From: Rhodobacter sp.
GTDB lineage: Bacteria > Pseudomonadota > Alphaproteobacteria > Rhodobacterales > Rhodobacteraceae
Direction of reading: 5' to 3'
DNA: 64,000 nt
NCBI GenBank assembly: GCA_030065095.1
Contig: JASJDP010000002.1
Span: 96,898 to 160,897 of the forward strand
The translations under genes were made by a program, and so were the position numbers. The notes below the pieces were generated by a model, which was not told the origin of the DNA, did no database searches, and saw nothing but the letters and a program-made list of their open reading frames with translations. Below are positions 18,006-27,373 of the stretch, in pieces. The first letter of the stretch is position 1, and the number at the start of each line of letters is the position of its first letter.

Positions 18006-18794
18006 TCATTCCAGCCGGTCGCTCAGGGATTGCAGCACCTCATGCGCGGTGAAATCGGCCCGCATCGGCGTGACAGAGATATGGCCGTCGATATTGGCCC
18101 GGGCGTCAGTGCCCGGAGCGGTTTCGATCTGCTGCGGGCTGCTCGAGATCCACATGAACCGGCGGCGGTTCGGGGCGGTGTAGGGTATGACGGTGTGCGC
18201 GCCGTCCTTGCGGTAACCTTGCGCGGTCACACGCATCCCCAGGACATCGGCGCCGGGAACAGGCGGAAAGTTGACGTTGTAGAACATCCTGTAGCCGTCG
18301 CGGGCATCCCAGATACCCTTGCCGAGCAGAGCCTGGACGATGGCGGTGCCGTGTTGTGCGGCGGCCTCGAACTGGTTCGGCTCGTTGAAGTTCCGCGGGC
18401 CGAGGAATTGCGACAGCGCGATGGCCGGAAAGCCCTGAAGCGCGGCTTCCATCGCGGCGCCCAGAGTCCCCGAATAGGCTGCGTTCTCGGCGGAGTTGTT
18501 GCCGCGATTGACGCCTGACAGAACGAGGTCGGGAGGCGCGTCCTTCAGAATGTCGTGAACCCCCGCCAGGACGCAGTCGGCCGGCGAGCCCTCGGCGGCG
18601 AAGCGCCTCGGCCCGAGCTCGGCAATCATGGTCGGCCGGGCGTGGCTGGTGGCGTGGCTGACGCCGGATTGCTCGAAGGCCGGGGCGACGGTCCAGACCT
18701 CGCCCTCCGGTCCGGCGACCGATTCGGCGATGGTATGCAGGACCTGCAGGCCTTCGGCGTTGATGCCGTCGTCATTGGTGATCAGGATGCGCAT
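18006..18794 (-). CDS. surE: 5'/3'-nucleotidase SurE
   Basis: A 262-aa metal-dependent phosphatase acting on nucleoside 5'- and 3'-monophosphates. The N-terminus [16 protein letters not shown] carries the metal-binding Asp8-Asp9. [37 protein letters not shown] and [13 protein letters not shown] are further family blocks. The ATG giving this N-terminus was chosen over one eight codons upstream. It is the first gene of the surE-pcm-nlpD-like unit. Confidence 0.96.
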   Translation of the reverse strand: MRILITNDDGINAEGLQVLHTIAESVAGPEGEVWTVAPAFEQSGVSHATSHARPTMIAELGPRRFAAEGSPADCVLAGVHDILKDAPPDLVLSGVNRGNNSAENAAYSGTLGAAMEAALQGFPAIALSQFLGPRNFNEPNQFEAAAQHGTAIVQALLGKGIWDARDGYRMFYNVNFPPVPGADVLGMRVTAQGYRKDGAHTVIPYTAPNRRRFMWISSSPQQIETAPGTDARANIDGHISVTPMRADFTAHEVLQSLSDRLE

Positions 18795-18854
18795 GCCCGT
18801 GCCCCGTTTGTTTGCCACTCCTTAGAAGAGCGGCGATTGGGCGGCAAGCGGAGG

Positions 18855-18877
18855 ACGATTTTTCGTCGAAAAATCGT
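18855..18877. terminator. 23-bp palindrome after the polyamine operon
   Basis: ACGATTTTTCG and CGAAAAATCGT flank a single T, giving a perfect 11-bp dyad 5 bp past the stop of the glutamine-synthetase-like gene and 61 bp upstream of surE. It may act as a 3' end or processing hairpin for the polyamine operon. A related palindrome lies at 21056-21078. Confidence 0.5.
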
Positions 18878-18882
18878 GCACG

Positions 18883-20217
18883 TCAGAGGCGACCGAGATA
18901 CATGCGGTATTCGACCGGTGTGATCTCGGCGGTAAGCTTGGCGATTTCGTCGTATTTCAGCGTGGCATAGATGTCGCGGAACTTCTGACCCATCAGGTCC
19001 GCGGCAAAGCGCGACGCCGCGTAGCGGTCGACCGCCGCCCGCCAGTCATGCGCAAGCGGCGGAGCAGGGGCGGCGTCGCCGCCGTCGAGCGGCGGGGGTA
19101 GGTCGGGGCGGGTGTCGAGCCCGTGTAGAATGCCGCCCAGGATCGCGGCGACGGCCAGATAGGGGTTCACGTCCGCCCCGCCGATCCGGTGTTCGAGCCG
19201 CGCCGCCGGGCCTTTGGTCTCCGGCAGCCGTACGGCCGCGCCGCGGTGGTCGAGGCCCCAGTCGGGACGGTTCGGAGAAAAGCTGCCGGGACCGAAACGG
19301 CGGAAGGAATTCAGATGCGGCGCAAAGAGCGCGTGCGCCTCGGCCATTGTGTCGAGCAGACCGGCGACGGCATGACGCAGCGGGCCCGCGACGCCGTCAT
19401 CGGCCGAAAAGATGTTGCCGTCTTCCCCGTTGACGCTGACATGGACATGCATGCCGTTGCCCGGGTGATCCGCATAGGGTTTCGCCATGAATGTCGCCGA
19501 CAGGGCGTGGTTCCGGGCAACGCCGCGCACCAGGCGGCGAAAGATCAGGGCGGTGTCGGCGGCGGCCACCACGTCATCGGTGTGGTGGAAATTGATCTCG
19601 TACTGGCCGGGCCCGTATTCGGCGATCAGCGAGTCGGTCGGCAGACCCTGAATATCGCAGGCGTCGCGAATGTCGCGCAACAGCGCCTCGCTGCGGTCGA
19701 GCACGTTCAGCTCGTAGTTTTGCGCCTCGGGGGCGAATTCCGGCGGTTGCGGCGGCTCGTCTGGATTGGCGCGTGGCTGAACGATGTAGAATTCCAGCTC
19801 TGTCGCCGTGACCGGTGTCAGGCCCCGGGATTTGTAGCGGCCGGCGATCCGGGACAGGACGCCACGGGTCGACAGACCATCGAAACGCGGGTCTTGCGCC
19901 TGCATCTCGACCTGTACCTGAGCAACGCGGCCGGGCATCCATGGCACGGGTTTCAGCGTACCCGGAACCGGCGTGATCACCCCGTCGGGGTCGCCCGCGA
20001 CGATGCCCAGGCCGGTTTCGGGCAATTCCTCGCCGATGATGTTCGGCGCATAGGTCGAAATCGGCAGCCGGACCTGGCCCCGGGTCAGCTTTTCCGCGTC
20101 GGTCCCCGGCAGCCACTTGCCGCGCAGAATCGCGTTGACGTCGCACAAGAGCAGTTCGATGCGGTCGGGTTCGCCATGTTCGGTCGTGTAGGCGGCAAAT
20201 TCGTCGCGGAAACTCAT
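18883..20217 (-). CDS. glutamine synthetase family protein, gamma-glutamylputrescine synthetase (PuuA) type
   Basis: A 444-aa ATP-dependent ligase. The N-terminal beta-grasp begins RIELLLCDVNAILRGKWLPG. The catalytic core has the TATELEFYIV metal-binding strand, AEYGPGQYEINF, GNGMHVHVSV and RLEHRIGGADVNPYLAVA. PuuA-type enzymes glutamylate putrescine or related polyamines. Its position as last gene behind a polyamine importer (ATGA overlap with the permease gene) supports that substrate. The nearby class III aminotransferase at 25873 may act on polyamines too. Exact amine preference cannot be read from sequence. Confidence 0.9.
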   Translation of the reverse strand: MSFRDEFAAYTTEHGEPDRIELLLCDVNAILRGKWLPGTDAEKLTRGQVRLPISTYAPNIIGEELPETGLGIVAGDPDGVITPVPGTLKPVPWMPGRVAQVQVEMQAQDPRFDGLSTRGVLSRIAGRYKSRGLTPVTATELEFYIVQPRANPDEPPQPPEFAPEAQNYELNVLDRSEALLRDIRDACDIQGLPTDSLIAEYGPGQYEINFHHTDDVVAAADTALIFRRLVRGVARNHALSATFMAKPYADHPGNGMHVHVSVNGEDGNIFSADDGVAGPLRHAVAGLLDTMAEAHALFAPHLNSFRRFGPGSFSPNRPDWGLDHRGAAVRLPETKGPAARLEHRIGGADVNPYLAVAAILGGILHGLDTRPDLPPPLDGGDAAPAPPLAHDWRAAVDRYAASRFAADLMGQKFRDIYATLKYDEIAKLTAEITPVEYRMYLGRL

Positions 20218-21035
20218 GCCACCGCCTTGATCGCGGCCTGCTCGTCGCGCTGGCGCCGGATGATGGCGCGTTTCGATACCAGCGAGGCGGTGATCACACC
20301 GACCGCGACGATGGCGATCAGAAGCGTCGAAAGCGCGTTGATCTCGGGGCTGACGCCAAGGCGGACGGCCGAGAAGATCTTGATCGGCAGCGTCGTGGCC
20401 GACGGGCCGGAGGTGAAGGATGCGATAACCAGGTCGTCGAGCGACAGCGTGAAGGCCAGAAGCCAGCCGGAGATGACGGCGGGCGCGATGATCGGCAGTG
20501 TCACCAGGCGGAAGGCGTCGAAGGGCGTGCAGCCGAGGTCGAGCGCAGCCTCTTCCAAGCTGCGGTCGAAGGTGACGAGGCGGGACGAGACGACGACCGA
20601 GACATAGCACATCGAGAATGTGGTATGGGCCAGCACGATAGTCAGGATCCCGCGATCGAGGCCGATGCCGATGAAGAGAAGCAAAAGCGAGAGCCCGGTG
20701 ATGACCTCCGGCATGACGAGCGGCGCATAGATCATGCCCGAAAACAGCGTGCGTCCCAGAAACCGCCCGCCGCGGATCAGCACATAGGCGGCCATCGTGC
20801 CCAGTACTGTCGCGATGGTCGACGAGAACACGGCCACCTTGAGCGTGACCCAGGCGGCATCGAGAAAGGCCTCGTTGCGAAAAAGCTCGCCATACCATTT
20901 GGTCGAGAATCCCGACCAGACGGTGACGAGGCGGCCGCCGTTGAAGCTGTAGATGATCAGGATGAGCATCGGCAGATAGAGAAAGGCGAAGCCGAGCGTC
21001 AGCGCGGTGGCGTTGAACCAGGAAAAACGTCTCAT
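20214..21035 (-). CDS. potI: polyamine ABC transporter permease (PotC/PotI type)
   Basis: A 273-aa inner-membrane permease with six predicted transmembrane helices. It begins FNATALTLGFAFLYLPMLILIIYSFN. The binding-protein-dependent EAA loop is EEAALDLGCTPFDAFRLVTLPIIAPAVISGWLLAF, followed by TLSLDDLVIASFTSGP, characteristic of PotC/PotI. It pairs with the PotH-like permease upstream. The gene overlaps the start of the ligase gene by 4 bp and lies 52 bp after potH. Confidence 0.93.
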   Translation of the reverse strand: MRRFSWFNATALTLGFAFLYLPMLILIIYSFNGGRLVTVWSGFSTKWYGELFRNEAFLDAAWVTLKVAVFSSTIATVLGTMAAYVLIRGGRFLGRTLFSGMIYAPLVMPEVITGLSLLLLFIGIGLDRGILTIVLAHTTFSMCYVSVVVSSRLVTFDRSLEEAALDLGCTPFDAFRLVTLPIIAPAVISGWLLAFTLSLDDLVIASFTSGPSATTLPIKIFSAVRLGVSPEINALSTLLIAIVAVGVITASLVSKRAIIRRQRDEQAAIKAVA

Positions 21036-21055
21036 CGCCGACCCCGTCCGTGGCC

Positions 21056-21078
21056 ACGAAGTTTCGCCGAAAATTCGT
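21056..21078. repeat. 23-bp palindrome between potH and potI
   Basis: ACGAAGTTTCG and CGAAAATTCGT (10 of 11 paired) flank a single C in the 52-bp potH-potI gap. It has the same size and the same TTTCG-N-CGAAA centre as the palindrome at 18855-18877. Possible roles are mRNA processing or differential stability. Confidence 0.5.
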
Positions 21079-21087
21079 TGCGTGCCG

Positions 21088-21981
21088 TCATTTGCCCTCG
21101 GCCTCGCGCTGCCGTTGCTCGTTGCGCTGGAACAGGATGATCGGGATCACCAGGATCAGAAGCAGGATCACGGCGACGGCCGAGGCGACGGGCCAGTCGC
21201 GGTTCGAAAAGAACTCTTCCCACAGCACCTTGCCGATCATCAGGGTTTGCGAGCCGCCGAGAAGCGAGGGGATGACAAATTCGCCGATGGTGGGAATGAA
21301 GACCAGGAAACAGCCCGCGATGATGCCGGATTTCGACAGCGGCACGGTGACCAGCCAGAAGGCCGAGAGGCGCGAGCAGCCGAGGTCCTCGGCGGCTTCG
21401 AGCAGGGACGCGTCCATCCGTTCCAGCGTGGCATAGATCGGCAGGATCATGAACGGCAGGTAGGTGTAGACGATGCCGATATAGACGGCCGTGTTGGTGT
21501 TGAGGATCGTCAGCGGCTCCGAGATCACGCCGAGGCCGACAAGAAGCTGGTTGAGGTAACCTTCCTGGCTGAGGATCCCCATCCAGGAATAGACGCGGAT
21601 CAGAAAGCTGGTCCAGAACGGCAGGATTACGAGCATCAGGAGCGTCGGGCGCCACGCCTCGTCGGCGCGGGCCATGCCGTAGGCGATGGGGTAGCCCACA
21701 AGTAAGGTGAGAAACGTCGAGACGACGGCGATCTGCAGGCTGGAGAGATAGGCCTTCCAATAAAGATCGTCGGTGGTCAGGAAGGTGAAGTTTTCCAGAT
21801 CGAGCGCGGCCAGAAAGGCGCGGAAACCGGCCCAGCCCTCGGAGAGGTCGAGGGTCGGGGTATAGGGCGGGATCGCCAACTCGGTGTCGGAAAGCGAGAT
21901 CTTCAGGACGATCAGAAACGGGACCAGAAAGAGCGCGAGCAGCCAGAAATAGGGAACCGCAATGACCAGGGCGCGGCGCAT
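21088..21981 (-). CDS. potH: polyamine ABC transporter permease (PotB/PotH type)
   Basis: A 297-aa permease with about six transmembrane helices. The first is VIAVPYFWLLALFLVPFLIV. The EAA loop (EAAEDLGCSRLSAFWLVTVPLSKSGIIAGCFLVFIPTIGEFVIP) is typical of PotB/PotH. The PotH-type GGSQTLMIGKVLWEEFF segment follows. The internal ATG preceding the first helix (MRRALVIAVPYF) was taken as start. It follows the ATPase gene by 145 bp. Confidence 0.93.
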   Translation of the reverse strand: MRRALVIAVPYFWLLALFLVPFLIVLKISLSDTELAIPPYTPTLDLSEGWAGFRAFLAALDLENFTFLTTDDLYWKAYLSSLQIAVVSTFLTLLVGYPIAYGMARADEAWRPTLLMLVILPFWTSFLIRVYSWMGILSQEGYLNQLLVGLGVISEPLTILNTNTAVYIGIVYTYLPFMILPIYATLERMDASLLEAAEDLGCSRLSAFWLVTVPLSKSGIIAGCFLVFIPTIGEFVIPSLLGGSQTLMIGKVLWEEFFSNRDWPVASAVAVILLLILVIPIILFQRNEQRQREAEGK

Positions 21982-22126
21982 CAGGCGGTCCGTCCCGGGC
22001 ACGTGTCCCCATCGAGACGCATATCCACGTAGTCGGAATGGAACGCGATTGCGTTTGCAGTTTGCGCCGATACGGTGCGGTTTTGCGCCGGCGGGCAAGC
22101 AATATGTACGGCGGCGCCCGGCATCC

Positions 22127-23254
22127 CTATCGCTCCAGCACCACGCCGGCGGTGGCCGACCAGCTGAGCCATACCGCGTCTTCCCAGGTGAAATCGCGCC
22201 GGGCGATACGGTCGGTATTGGCCGTCTGCGCCTTGATCACCTGCCCGCCCGGCAGCTCCACGTGATAGGTCGAGATGTTGCCGAGATAGGCGATATCCAG
22301 CACCTTGCCCGCCACGGCGTTCGCGGCGCCCTCGGGCTTCTCGGCGCTGATCCGCACCTTTTCCGGCCGGATCGCCATGAAAACCGTGGCACCGCTGGCC
22401 AGCGTCAGGTCGCTCGCGCCGGTCAAATTCGGCTGGCCCTCGGCCCAGGCGATGCCCATGATGCCGTCGCCGGGTTCGGCCTTGCCCTCGATAATGTTCA
22501 CGTCACCTATGAAGTCCGCCACGTAAGTCGAGTTGGGAGTTTCATAAATCGCCGCCGGGGTCGCGACCTGGACCAGGCGCCCGTGGTCCATCACCGCCAC
22601 GCGGCTTGCAACCGTCATCGCCTCTTCCTGGTCGTGGGTCACGATGACGAAGGTGGTGCCGGTCTTTTCCTGGATGTCCATCAGTTCGAACTGCGTCTCT
22701 TCGCGCAGTTTGCGGTCGAGCGCGCCAAGCGGTTCGTCCAGCAGCAGCAGCTTCGGCGCCTTGGCCAGACAGCGGGCCAGTGCCACGCGCTGGCGCTGGC
22801 CGCCCGAGATCTGGTGCGGCTTGCGGCTGGCGAAGGGCTCGAGCTGCACCAGTTTCAGCATTTCGTCCACGCGGGCCGCGATCCGGTCCTTCGGCATCTT
22901 CTCGCGGTGCAGGCCGAAGGCGATGTTGTCGCGCAAGGAAAGATGCGGGAAAAGCGCGTAGGACTGGAACATCATGTTGGTCGCGCGCTTGTTGGGCGGC
23001 ACGGGCGCGATGTCCTGACCGTCAAGCTCGATCAGGCCCTCGGTCGGCATCTCGAACCCCGCGAGCATCCGCATCAGTGTGGTCTTCCCGCATCCCGAGG
23101 GTCCGAGGAGGGCGAAGAACTCCTTTTCGAAGATATCCAGATCGACATTGTCGATGGCGGTGAAATCGCCGAACCGCTTGGTCACGCCGGTAAAGCGGAT
23201 CAGCGGTTTCGCGGACGGGTCGGTCCAGGGGGAGAACTCGGCGGGGGCGGTCAT
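22127..23254 (-). CDS. potG: polyamine ABC transporter ATP-binding protein (PotA/PotG type)
   Basis: A 375-aa ATPase. Walker A is GPSGCGKTT, the Q-loop MMFQSYALFPHLSL, signature ISGGQRQRVALARCLA and Walker B LLLLDEPLGALDRKLRE. The switch His is in FVIVTHDQEEAM. A TOBE domain ends the protein (MAIRPEKVRI, YHVELPGGQVIKAQ). This matches PotA/PotG in length and order. It energises the PotH/PotI channel. Confidence 0.94.
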   Translation of the reverse strand: MTAPAEFSPWTDPSAKPLIRFTGVTKRFGDFTAIDNVDLDIFEKEFFALLGPSGCGKTTLMRMLAGFEMPTEGLIELDGQDIAPVPPNKRATNMMFQSYALFPHLSLRDNIAFGLHREKMPKDRIAARVDEMLKLVQLEPFASRKPHQISGGQRQRVALARCLAKAPKLLLLDEPLGALDRKLREETQFELMDIQEKTGTTFVIVTHDQEEAMTVASRVAVMDHGRLVQVATPAAIYETPNSTYVADFIGDVNIIEGKAEPGDGIMGIAWAEGQPNLTGASDLTLASGATVFMAIRPEKVRISAEKPEGAANAVAGKVLDIAYLGNISTYHVELPGGQVIKAQTANTDRIARRDFTWEDAVWLSWSATAGVVLER

Positions 23255-23305
23255 GTTGCCCGGCTCTTCTTTTTCTTGCCAGAAATATCCCTGGGGAGCG
23301 CGAGG

Positions 23306-23385
23306 TCGTCATCGAGTCGCGCCATCGGTCCGAGAGACCGATGACGACATCCCCGCGCGCCGGTCGGATCGCGCAAGCGATCCGA
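23306..23385. repeat. stacked hairpins in the potF-potG intercistronic gap
   Basis: TCGGATCGC and GCGATCCGA (23364-23385) make a 9-bp stem with a 4-nt loop. Further on in the transcript, CATCGGTC/GACCGATG (23323-23343) can pair. Alternatively GTCGTCATCG (23306-23315) pairs perfectly with CGATGACGAC (23339-23348), which excludes the previous stem. Such structures behind a binding-protein gene commonly stabilise its mRNA and lower expression of downstream transporter genes. Confidence 0.6.
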
Positions 23386-23402
23386 AACCAGGGTGGCTAT
23401 GG

Positions 23403-24485
23403 TCAAGTTCCCGACTTGATCCGGGTCCACATCCGGGTCACCACCCGCTGCACCTTCGACGGGTAGGGCGTTGTGGTGTAAAGGTTTTCCAGCGTCGCCT
23501 CGTCGGGGTAGATCGCTGGGTCGCCGATGACGTCCTCTTCCAGAAGCGGTTGCGAGGCGAGGTTGCCGTTGGCGAAATAGACGTAGTTCGACGCATCCGC
23601 CATGTTCTGCGCGTCCATGATGAAGTTGAGGAAGGTATGCGCCCCCTCCGGGTTCGGCGCGTCGGCCGGGATCGCCATCTGGTCGAACCACATCAGCGCG
23701 CCCTCGACCGGCGCGTTATAGACGATCTCGACGCCGTTGTCGGCCTCGATTGCCCGGTCGCGCGCCTGCAAAACGTCGCCCGACCAGCCGATGGCCACGC
23801 AGATATCGCCGTTGGCCAGGGCGTTGATGTATTCCGAGCTGTGGAATTTCAGCACATAGGGCCGCACCGCCGCCAAGAGCGGTTCCGCCTTGGCGATGAC
23901 GTCGGGATCGTGGCTGTCGGGGTCCTCGCCGAGATATTTCAGGGCCGCCGGGATCAGTTCTGCCGGGGCGTCGAGGAAATGCACGCCGCAGCTTTGCAGC
24001 TTTTCCATGTTTTCCGGTTCGAAGACCAGCGCGAGCGAGTTCAGCGGGCCTTCCTCGCCCAGGGCCTCGGCGACTTTGGCGACATTGGCGGCGATGCCGG
24101 TGGTGCCCCACATGTAGTTGATCGAATGCGCGTTGCCGGGGTCGTATTGCTCGGTCCGGTCCTTGATCACGTCCCACAGGTTCGCGGAATTCGGCAGCTT
24201 GTCGAAATCCAGCGGCTGGAAGGCGCCGGCGGCGATCTGGCGCTGCAGGAAGGTGCCCGACGGCACGACGACGTCATAGCCCGAGCCGCCGGCCAGCATC
24301 TTGGTTTCCAGCACCTCGTTCGAGTCGAAGACGTCGTAGATCAGCTCGAGCCCGGTTTCGGTCTCGAACTTCTCCAGCAAGGCCTCGTCGATATAGTCCG
24401 ACCAGTTGTAGACGCGGACCTCGTCGGCGCCCGCGGCGGTGGCGACCACGGCCAGGGCGGCCAGCGGTGCGAGTGTCGATTTCAT
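23403..24485 (-). CDS. potF: polyamine ABC transporter periplasmic binding protein (PotD/PotF type)
   Basis: A 360-aa solute-binding protein with a short signal peptide (MKSTLAPLAALAVVATAAGA). The mature N-terminus DEVRVYNWSDYIDEALLEKFE is the PotD/PotF hallmark. Other family blocks are GYDVVVPSG, YMWGTTGIA, GDICVAIGWSGD and PVEGALMWFDQMAIP. It captures putrescine or spermidine-type amines. It is the first gene of the operon, reading leftwards. The 306-bp gap upstream must carry the promoter, but no convincing box could be assigned. Confidence 0.93.
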   Translation of the reverse strand: MKSTLAPLAALAVVATAAGADEVRVYNWSDYIDEALLEKFETETGLELIYDVFDSNEVLETKMLAGGSGYDVVVPSGTFLQRQIAAGAFQPLDFDKLPNSANLWDVIKDRTEQYDPGNAHSINYMWGTTGIAANVAKVAEALGEEGPLNSLALVFEPENMEKLQSCGVHFLDAPAELIPAALKYLGEDPDSHDPDVIAKAEPLLAAVRPYVLKFHSSEYINALANGDICVAIGWSGDVLQARDRAIEADNGVEIVYNAPVEGALMWFDQMAIPADAPNPEGAHTFLNFIMDAQNMADASNYVYFANGNLASQPLLEEDVIGDPAIYPDEATLENLYTTTPYPSKVQRVVTRMWTRIKSGT

Positions 24486-24791
24486 GATTTTGCTCCCCAT
24501 ATACCCGGCGAGAGTCGCCGTTTGTCTTGCCCGGTATTTGAGCGAATCTTTCGAAGGCGCGCAATAGGCAGCGCATCCGGCCATGTCCGGGCCGTCCGGG
24601 CCGCTCCGAGCGGTGTTTGCGCAACCGTTTGTGCCTGTAAGGCACTGATTTCAAGGATTTTCCGGCCCAGCTTCAAAGGTGGGGCTGCGCCCATGGCCCG
24701 GGTTGCATCCGGTTTCGTCAGGTCAAGACAGCCATTGCCTTTGCCCTTTTGATGGGCAACGTGGGGTGCGAATGATCAAGCTGGGCTGCCC
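24486..24791. other. intergenic region upstream of potF, no gene seen
   Basis: This 306-bp divergent gap separates potF (minus) from the membrane protein gene (plus). Only GC-rich spacer with small local stems was found (for example GGGCCGTCCGGGCC near 24591). Promoters for both directions are expected here but none could be assigned with confidence. Confidence 0.3.
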
Positions 24792-25775
24792 ATGCAGATG
24801 TCAAAACCGGTCGGACCGCGCGTTCTTTGGTTTGCGCTGACATTTCTGGTCACGGCCGGCATGTTCCGGGTTTTCTACGAGTATCACCAGAACTGGCAGG
24901 GGATTGCCGACCTGACATTCGGAATTCTCGAGGGGCGGCCGCATTGGCGGGCGTTCCAGAACCGGTTGCTGGGGTCCTATCTGGCGCTCGGGCTGCATGA
25001 ATTGGGGTTGACGCGGCGCGACGCGGTGATTGCGCTGACGGCGATCCTGCTTTTGATCCATGCCGTCGCGTTCCACGCGCTGCTGCGGCGGGCCGGTCAG
25101 GGCCCGCGGGAGGCGTTCGTCTGGGTTCTGGTCTTCGCCTTTCTGTTCCTGGTGTTTCAGGATCACCGCTGGTTTCTGCCGTGGGATGCCGCCGAGATGG
25201 TGATCGTGACGCTGGCGGCCTATGTGCTGTTCTTCAACCTGTCCGCCTTTTATCTCTATCCGCTTTTTCTCGTTGCCTTGCTGAACCGCGAAAGCGCCCT
25301 GTTTCTCGCGGTGATGATTGCCGTCTGCGGGATCAGCCTGAGCGACCTTGGACGCCTGCGCCTGAGAGTCCGCGACGCCCGCCACGTGATCTGGGGACTG
25401 GTGTTTCTGGTGGGCGGGGCGATCGGCATCAAGATGGTTCGGGACAGCGCGTTCATCGAAAGCCCTATCGCCGGACAGGATGCGGCGAACGCCGTGTTCG
25501 GAAATCACTTCCGGCTCTGGGACAACCTGCGCGAGGTATTCGGGACGAATCTGTGGGACCGCAACGCGCTCTTTACCGCGGCGCTGGTTCTGTTCGTGGC
25601 GGTGCTGGTCCGCGGCTTGCCGACCGCGCCCGAGCCGAAGCTGCGCGGAACGGTCTTTGCAGGGCTGTTTCTGGCTGGCGTGCTGATGTTCGGGATCTTC
25701 AACGAAACCCGCATGATCATTCCGCTGATTACCGTGTTCATCTTCTATTGCATCAGCGAGCCGAAACTCGTCTGA
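24792..25775 (+). CDS. polytopic membrane protein of unknown function
   Basis: A 327-aa protein with roughly eight to nine hydrophobic helices (for example VLWFALTFLVTAGMF, VIWGLVFLVGGAIGI, AALVLFVAVLV, AGVLMFGIFNETRMIIPLITVFIFYC). Charged motifs in loops include LEGRPHWRAFQNRLLG and LLNRESALFL. The latter is reminiscent of multi-pass GT-C-like or EpsG-like membrane proteins of envelope glycan pathways, but I cannot assign a family with confidence. It stands alone between the polyamine operon and the aminotransferase gene. Confidence 0.7.
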   Translation: MQMSKPVGPRVLWFALTFLVTAGMFRVFYEYHQNWQGIADLTFGILEGRPHWRAFQNRLLGSYLALGLHELGLTRRDAVIALTAILLLIHAVAFHALLRRAGQGPREAFVWVLVFAFLFLVFQDHRWFLPWDAAEMVIVTLAAYVLFFNLSAFYLYPLFLVALLNRESALFLAVMIAVCGISLSDLGRLRLRVRDARHVIWGLVFLVGGAIGIKMVRDSAFIESPIAGQDAANAVFGNHFRLWDNLREVFGTNLWDRNALFTAALVLFVAVLVRGLPTAPEPKLRGTVFAGLFLAGVLMFGIFNETRMIIPLITVFIFYCISEPKLV

Positions 25776-25872
25776 CGGCCCGGCGCCCGGCCGGCGGATG
25801 TTGACCGCGCCGCGCAAGCGCATACTCTGCGCGGACGGGCACGGGGCCCGGAACGATGGGTAAAGACGAACC

Positions 25873-27291
25873 ATGACTGTGATCGCCAACCACCTGCCGA
25901 CCGAAGAGCTGCAGCGGCTCGACGCGGCGCATCATCTGCATCCCTTCACCGCCGGCGCGGAACTCAAGGCCAAGGGCGCGCGCGTAATTACCCGCGCCGA
26001 GGGCGTGTTCCTGACCGACAGCGACGGCAACCGGATGCTGGACGCGATGGCGGGGCTCTGGTGCGTGAACATCGGCTATGGACGCAAGGAACTGGCCGAG
26101 GCGGCCTACGCCCAGATGCTGCAACTGCCCTATTACAACACCTTCTTCCAGACGACGCATGTGCCGGCGATCGCGCTGGCGAAACGGTTGGCGGATCTGG
26201 CGCCCGGTGATCTGAACCATGTCTTCTTTGCCGGGTCCGGGTCCGAGGCGAACGACACCAACATCCGGCTGGTGCGGCATTACTGGGCCGCGATGGGCAA
26301 GCCCGGCAAGCGCGTGATCATCAGCCGGAAGAACGCCTATCACGGCTCGACCATGGGCGGCGCGTCGCTGGGGGGCATGGAGCCGATGCATGAGCAGGGC
26401 GGGCTGCCGCTGCCGGATATCGTGCATATCGGGCAGCCGCACTGGTATGTCGAGGGTGGGGATATGAGCCCCGAGGCGTTCGGTCTGATGCGGGCGCGCG
26501 AACTGGAGGAGGCGATCGGGCGGCTGGGCGAGGATCGCGTCGCGGCGTTCATCGCCGAGCCGATACAAGGCGCCGGCGGCGTGATCATACCCCCTGACTC
26601 CTACTGGCCCGAGATACAGCGGATCTGCGACGCGCACGATATCCTGCTGATCGCCGACGAGGTGATCACCGGGTTCGGGCGGACGGGCGCATGGTTCGGA
26701 TCCCAGGCCCTGGGCATCCGGCCCGATATCATGACCATCGCCAAGGGCGTGACCAGCGGCTACCAGCCGCTTGGCGGGTCGATCGTGGCGGACGGCGTGG
26801 CCGAGGTCGTGAACGAAGCCGGCGATTTCAACCACGGCTACACCTATTCGGGGCACCCGGTCGCGGCGGCCGTGGCGCTGGAGAACCTGCGCATCCTGGA
26901 AGAAGAGCACGTGCTTGCCCATGTCCGCGACGTCGCCGGGCCGTATCTGGCGGAAGAATGGGCGGGTCTGGCAGAGCATCCGATGGTGGGCGAGGCCAAG
27001 AGCTTTGGCATGCTGGGCGGGCTGCAGCTGACGCCGGACAAGCGCACGCGCGCCGCGTTCGACGCCCCCGCCGGCACCGTCGGGCTGCGATGTCGCGAGA
27101 TTTGTTTCCGCAACGGGCTGGTGATGCGTCACGTGGGCGACCGGATGATCATCTCTCCGCCGCTGGTCATCACGGCCGCCGAGATCGACCTTCTGGTCGA
27201 ACGCGCCTGGGCGTCGATCGACGAGGCCTGCGACCAGATAAAGGCGGATGGGCTGTTTGCGGCCGGCCCCGGCGTTTCGGAAAACGCGTGA
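25873..27291 (+). CDS. class III aminotransferase (polyamine/omega-amino acid:pyruvate type)
   Basis: A 472-aa PLP-dependent enzyme. [18 protein letters not shown] binds the PLP phosphate, [13 protein letters not shown] carries the cofactor Asp, and Lys291 in [15 protein letters not shown] is the Schiff-base lysine. The N-terminal HHLHPFT and the [22 protein letters not shown] block are typical of SpuC-like putrescine or beta-alanine:pyruvate aminotransferases. Proximity to the polyamine uptake operon, although divergent and separated by one gene, makes polyamine transamination the most economical guess. Omega-amino acid or taurine substrates remain possible. Confidence 0.88.
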   Translation: MTVIANHLPTEELQRLDAAHHLHPFTAGAELKAKGARVITRAEGVFLTDSDGNRMLDAMAGLWCVNIGYGRKELAEAAYAQMLQLPYYNTFFQTTHVPAIALAKRLADLAPGDLNHVFFAGSGSEANDTNIRLVRHYWAAMGKPGKRVIISRKNAYHGSTMGGASLGGMEPMHEQGGLPLPDIVHIGQPHWYVEGGDMSPEAFGLMRARELEEAIGRLGEDRVAAFIAEPIQGAGGVIIPPDSYWPEIQRICDAHDILLIADEVITGFGRTGAWFGSQALGIRPDIMTIAKGVTSGYQPLGGSIVADGVAEVVNEAGDFNHGYTYSGHPVAAAVALENLRILEEEHVLAHVRDVAGPYLAEEWAGLAEHPMVGEAKSFGMLGGLQLTPDKRTRAAFDAPAGTVGLRCREICFRNGLVMRHVGDRMIISPPLVITAAEIDLLVERAWASIDEACDQIKADGLFAAGPGVSENA

Positions 27292-27373
27292 GCCGCCCTT
27301 CACGGTCTTTCGGTTTCGGCCCGGCCGCAAACGGCACCGCCATGTGCGTCAACCACGGCCCGGAACGCCCTGG

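Noticed and set aside
18883..21057. Extension of the ligase frame to about 724 codons across the potI gene
   Set aside because: The extension runs out of frame through potI and is low-complexity. The ATG at 20217 matches the family N-terminus and overlaps the potI stop.
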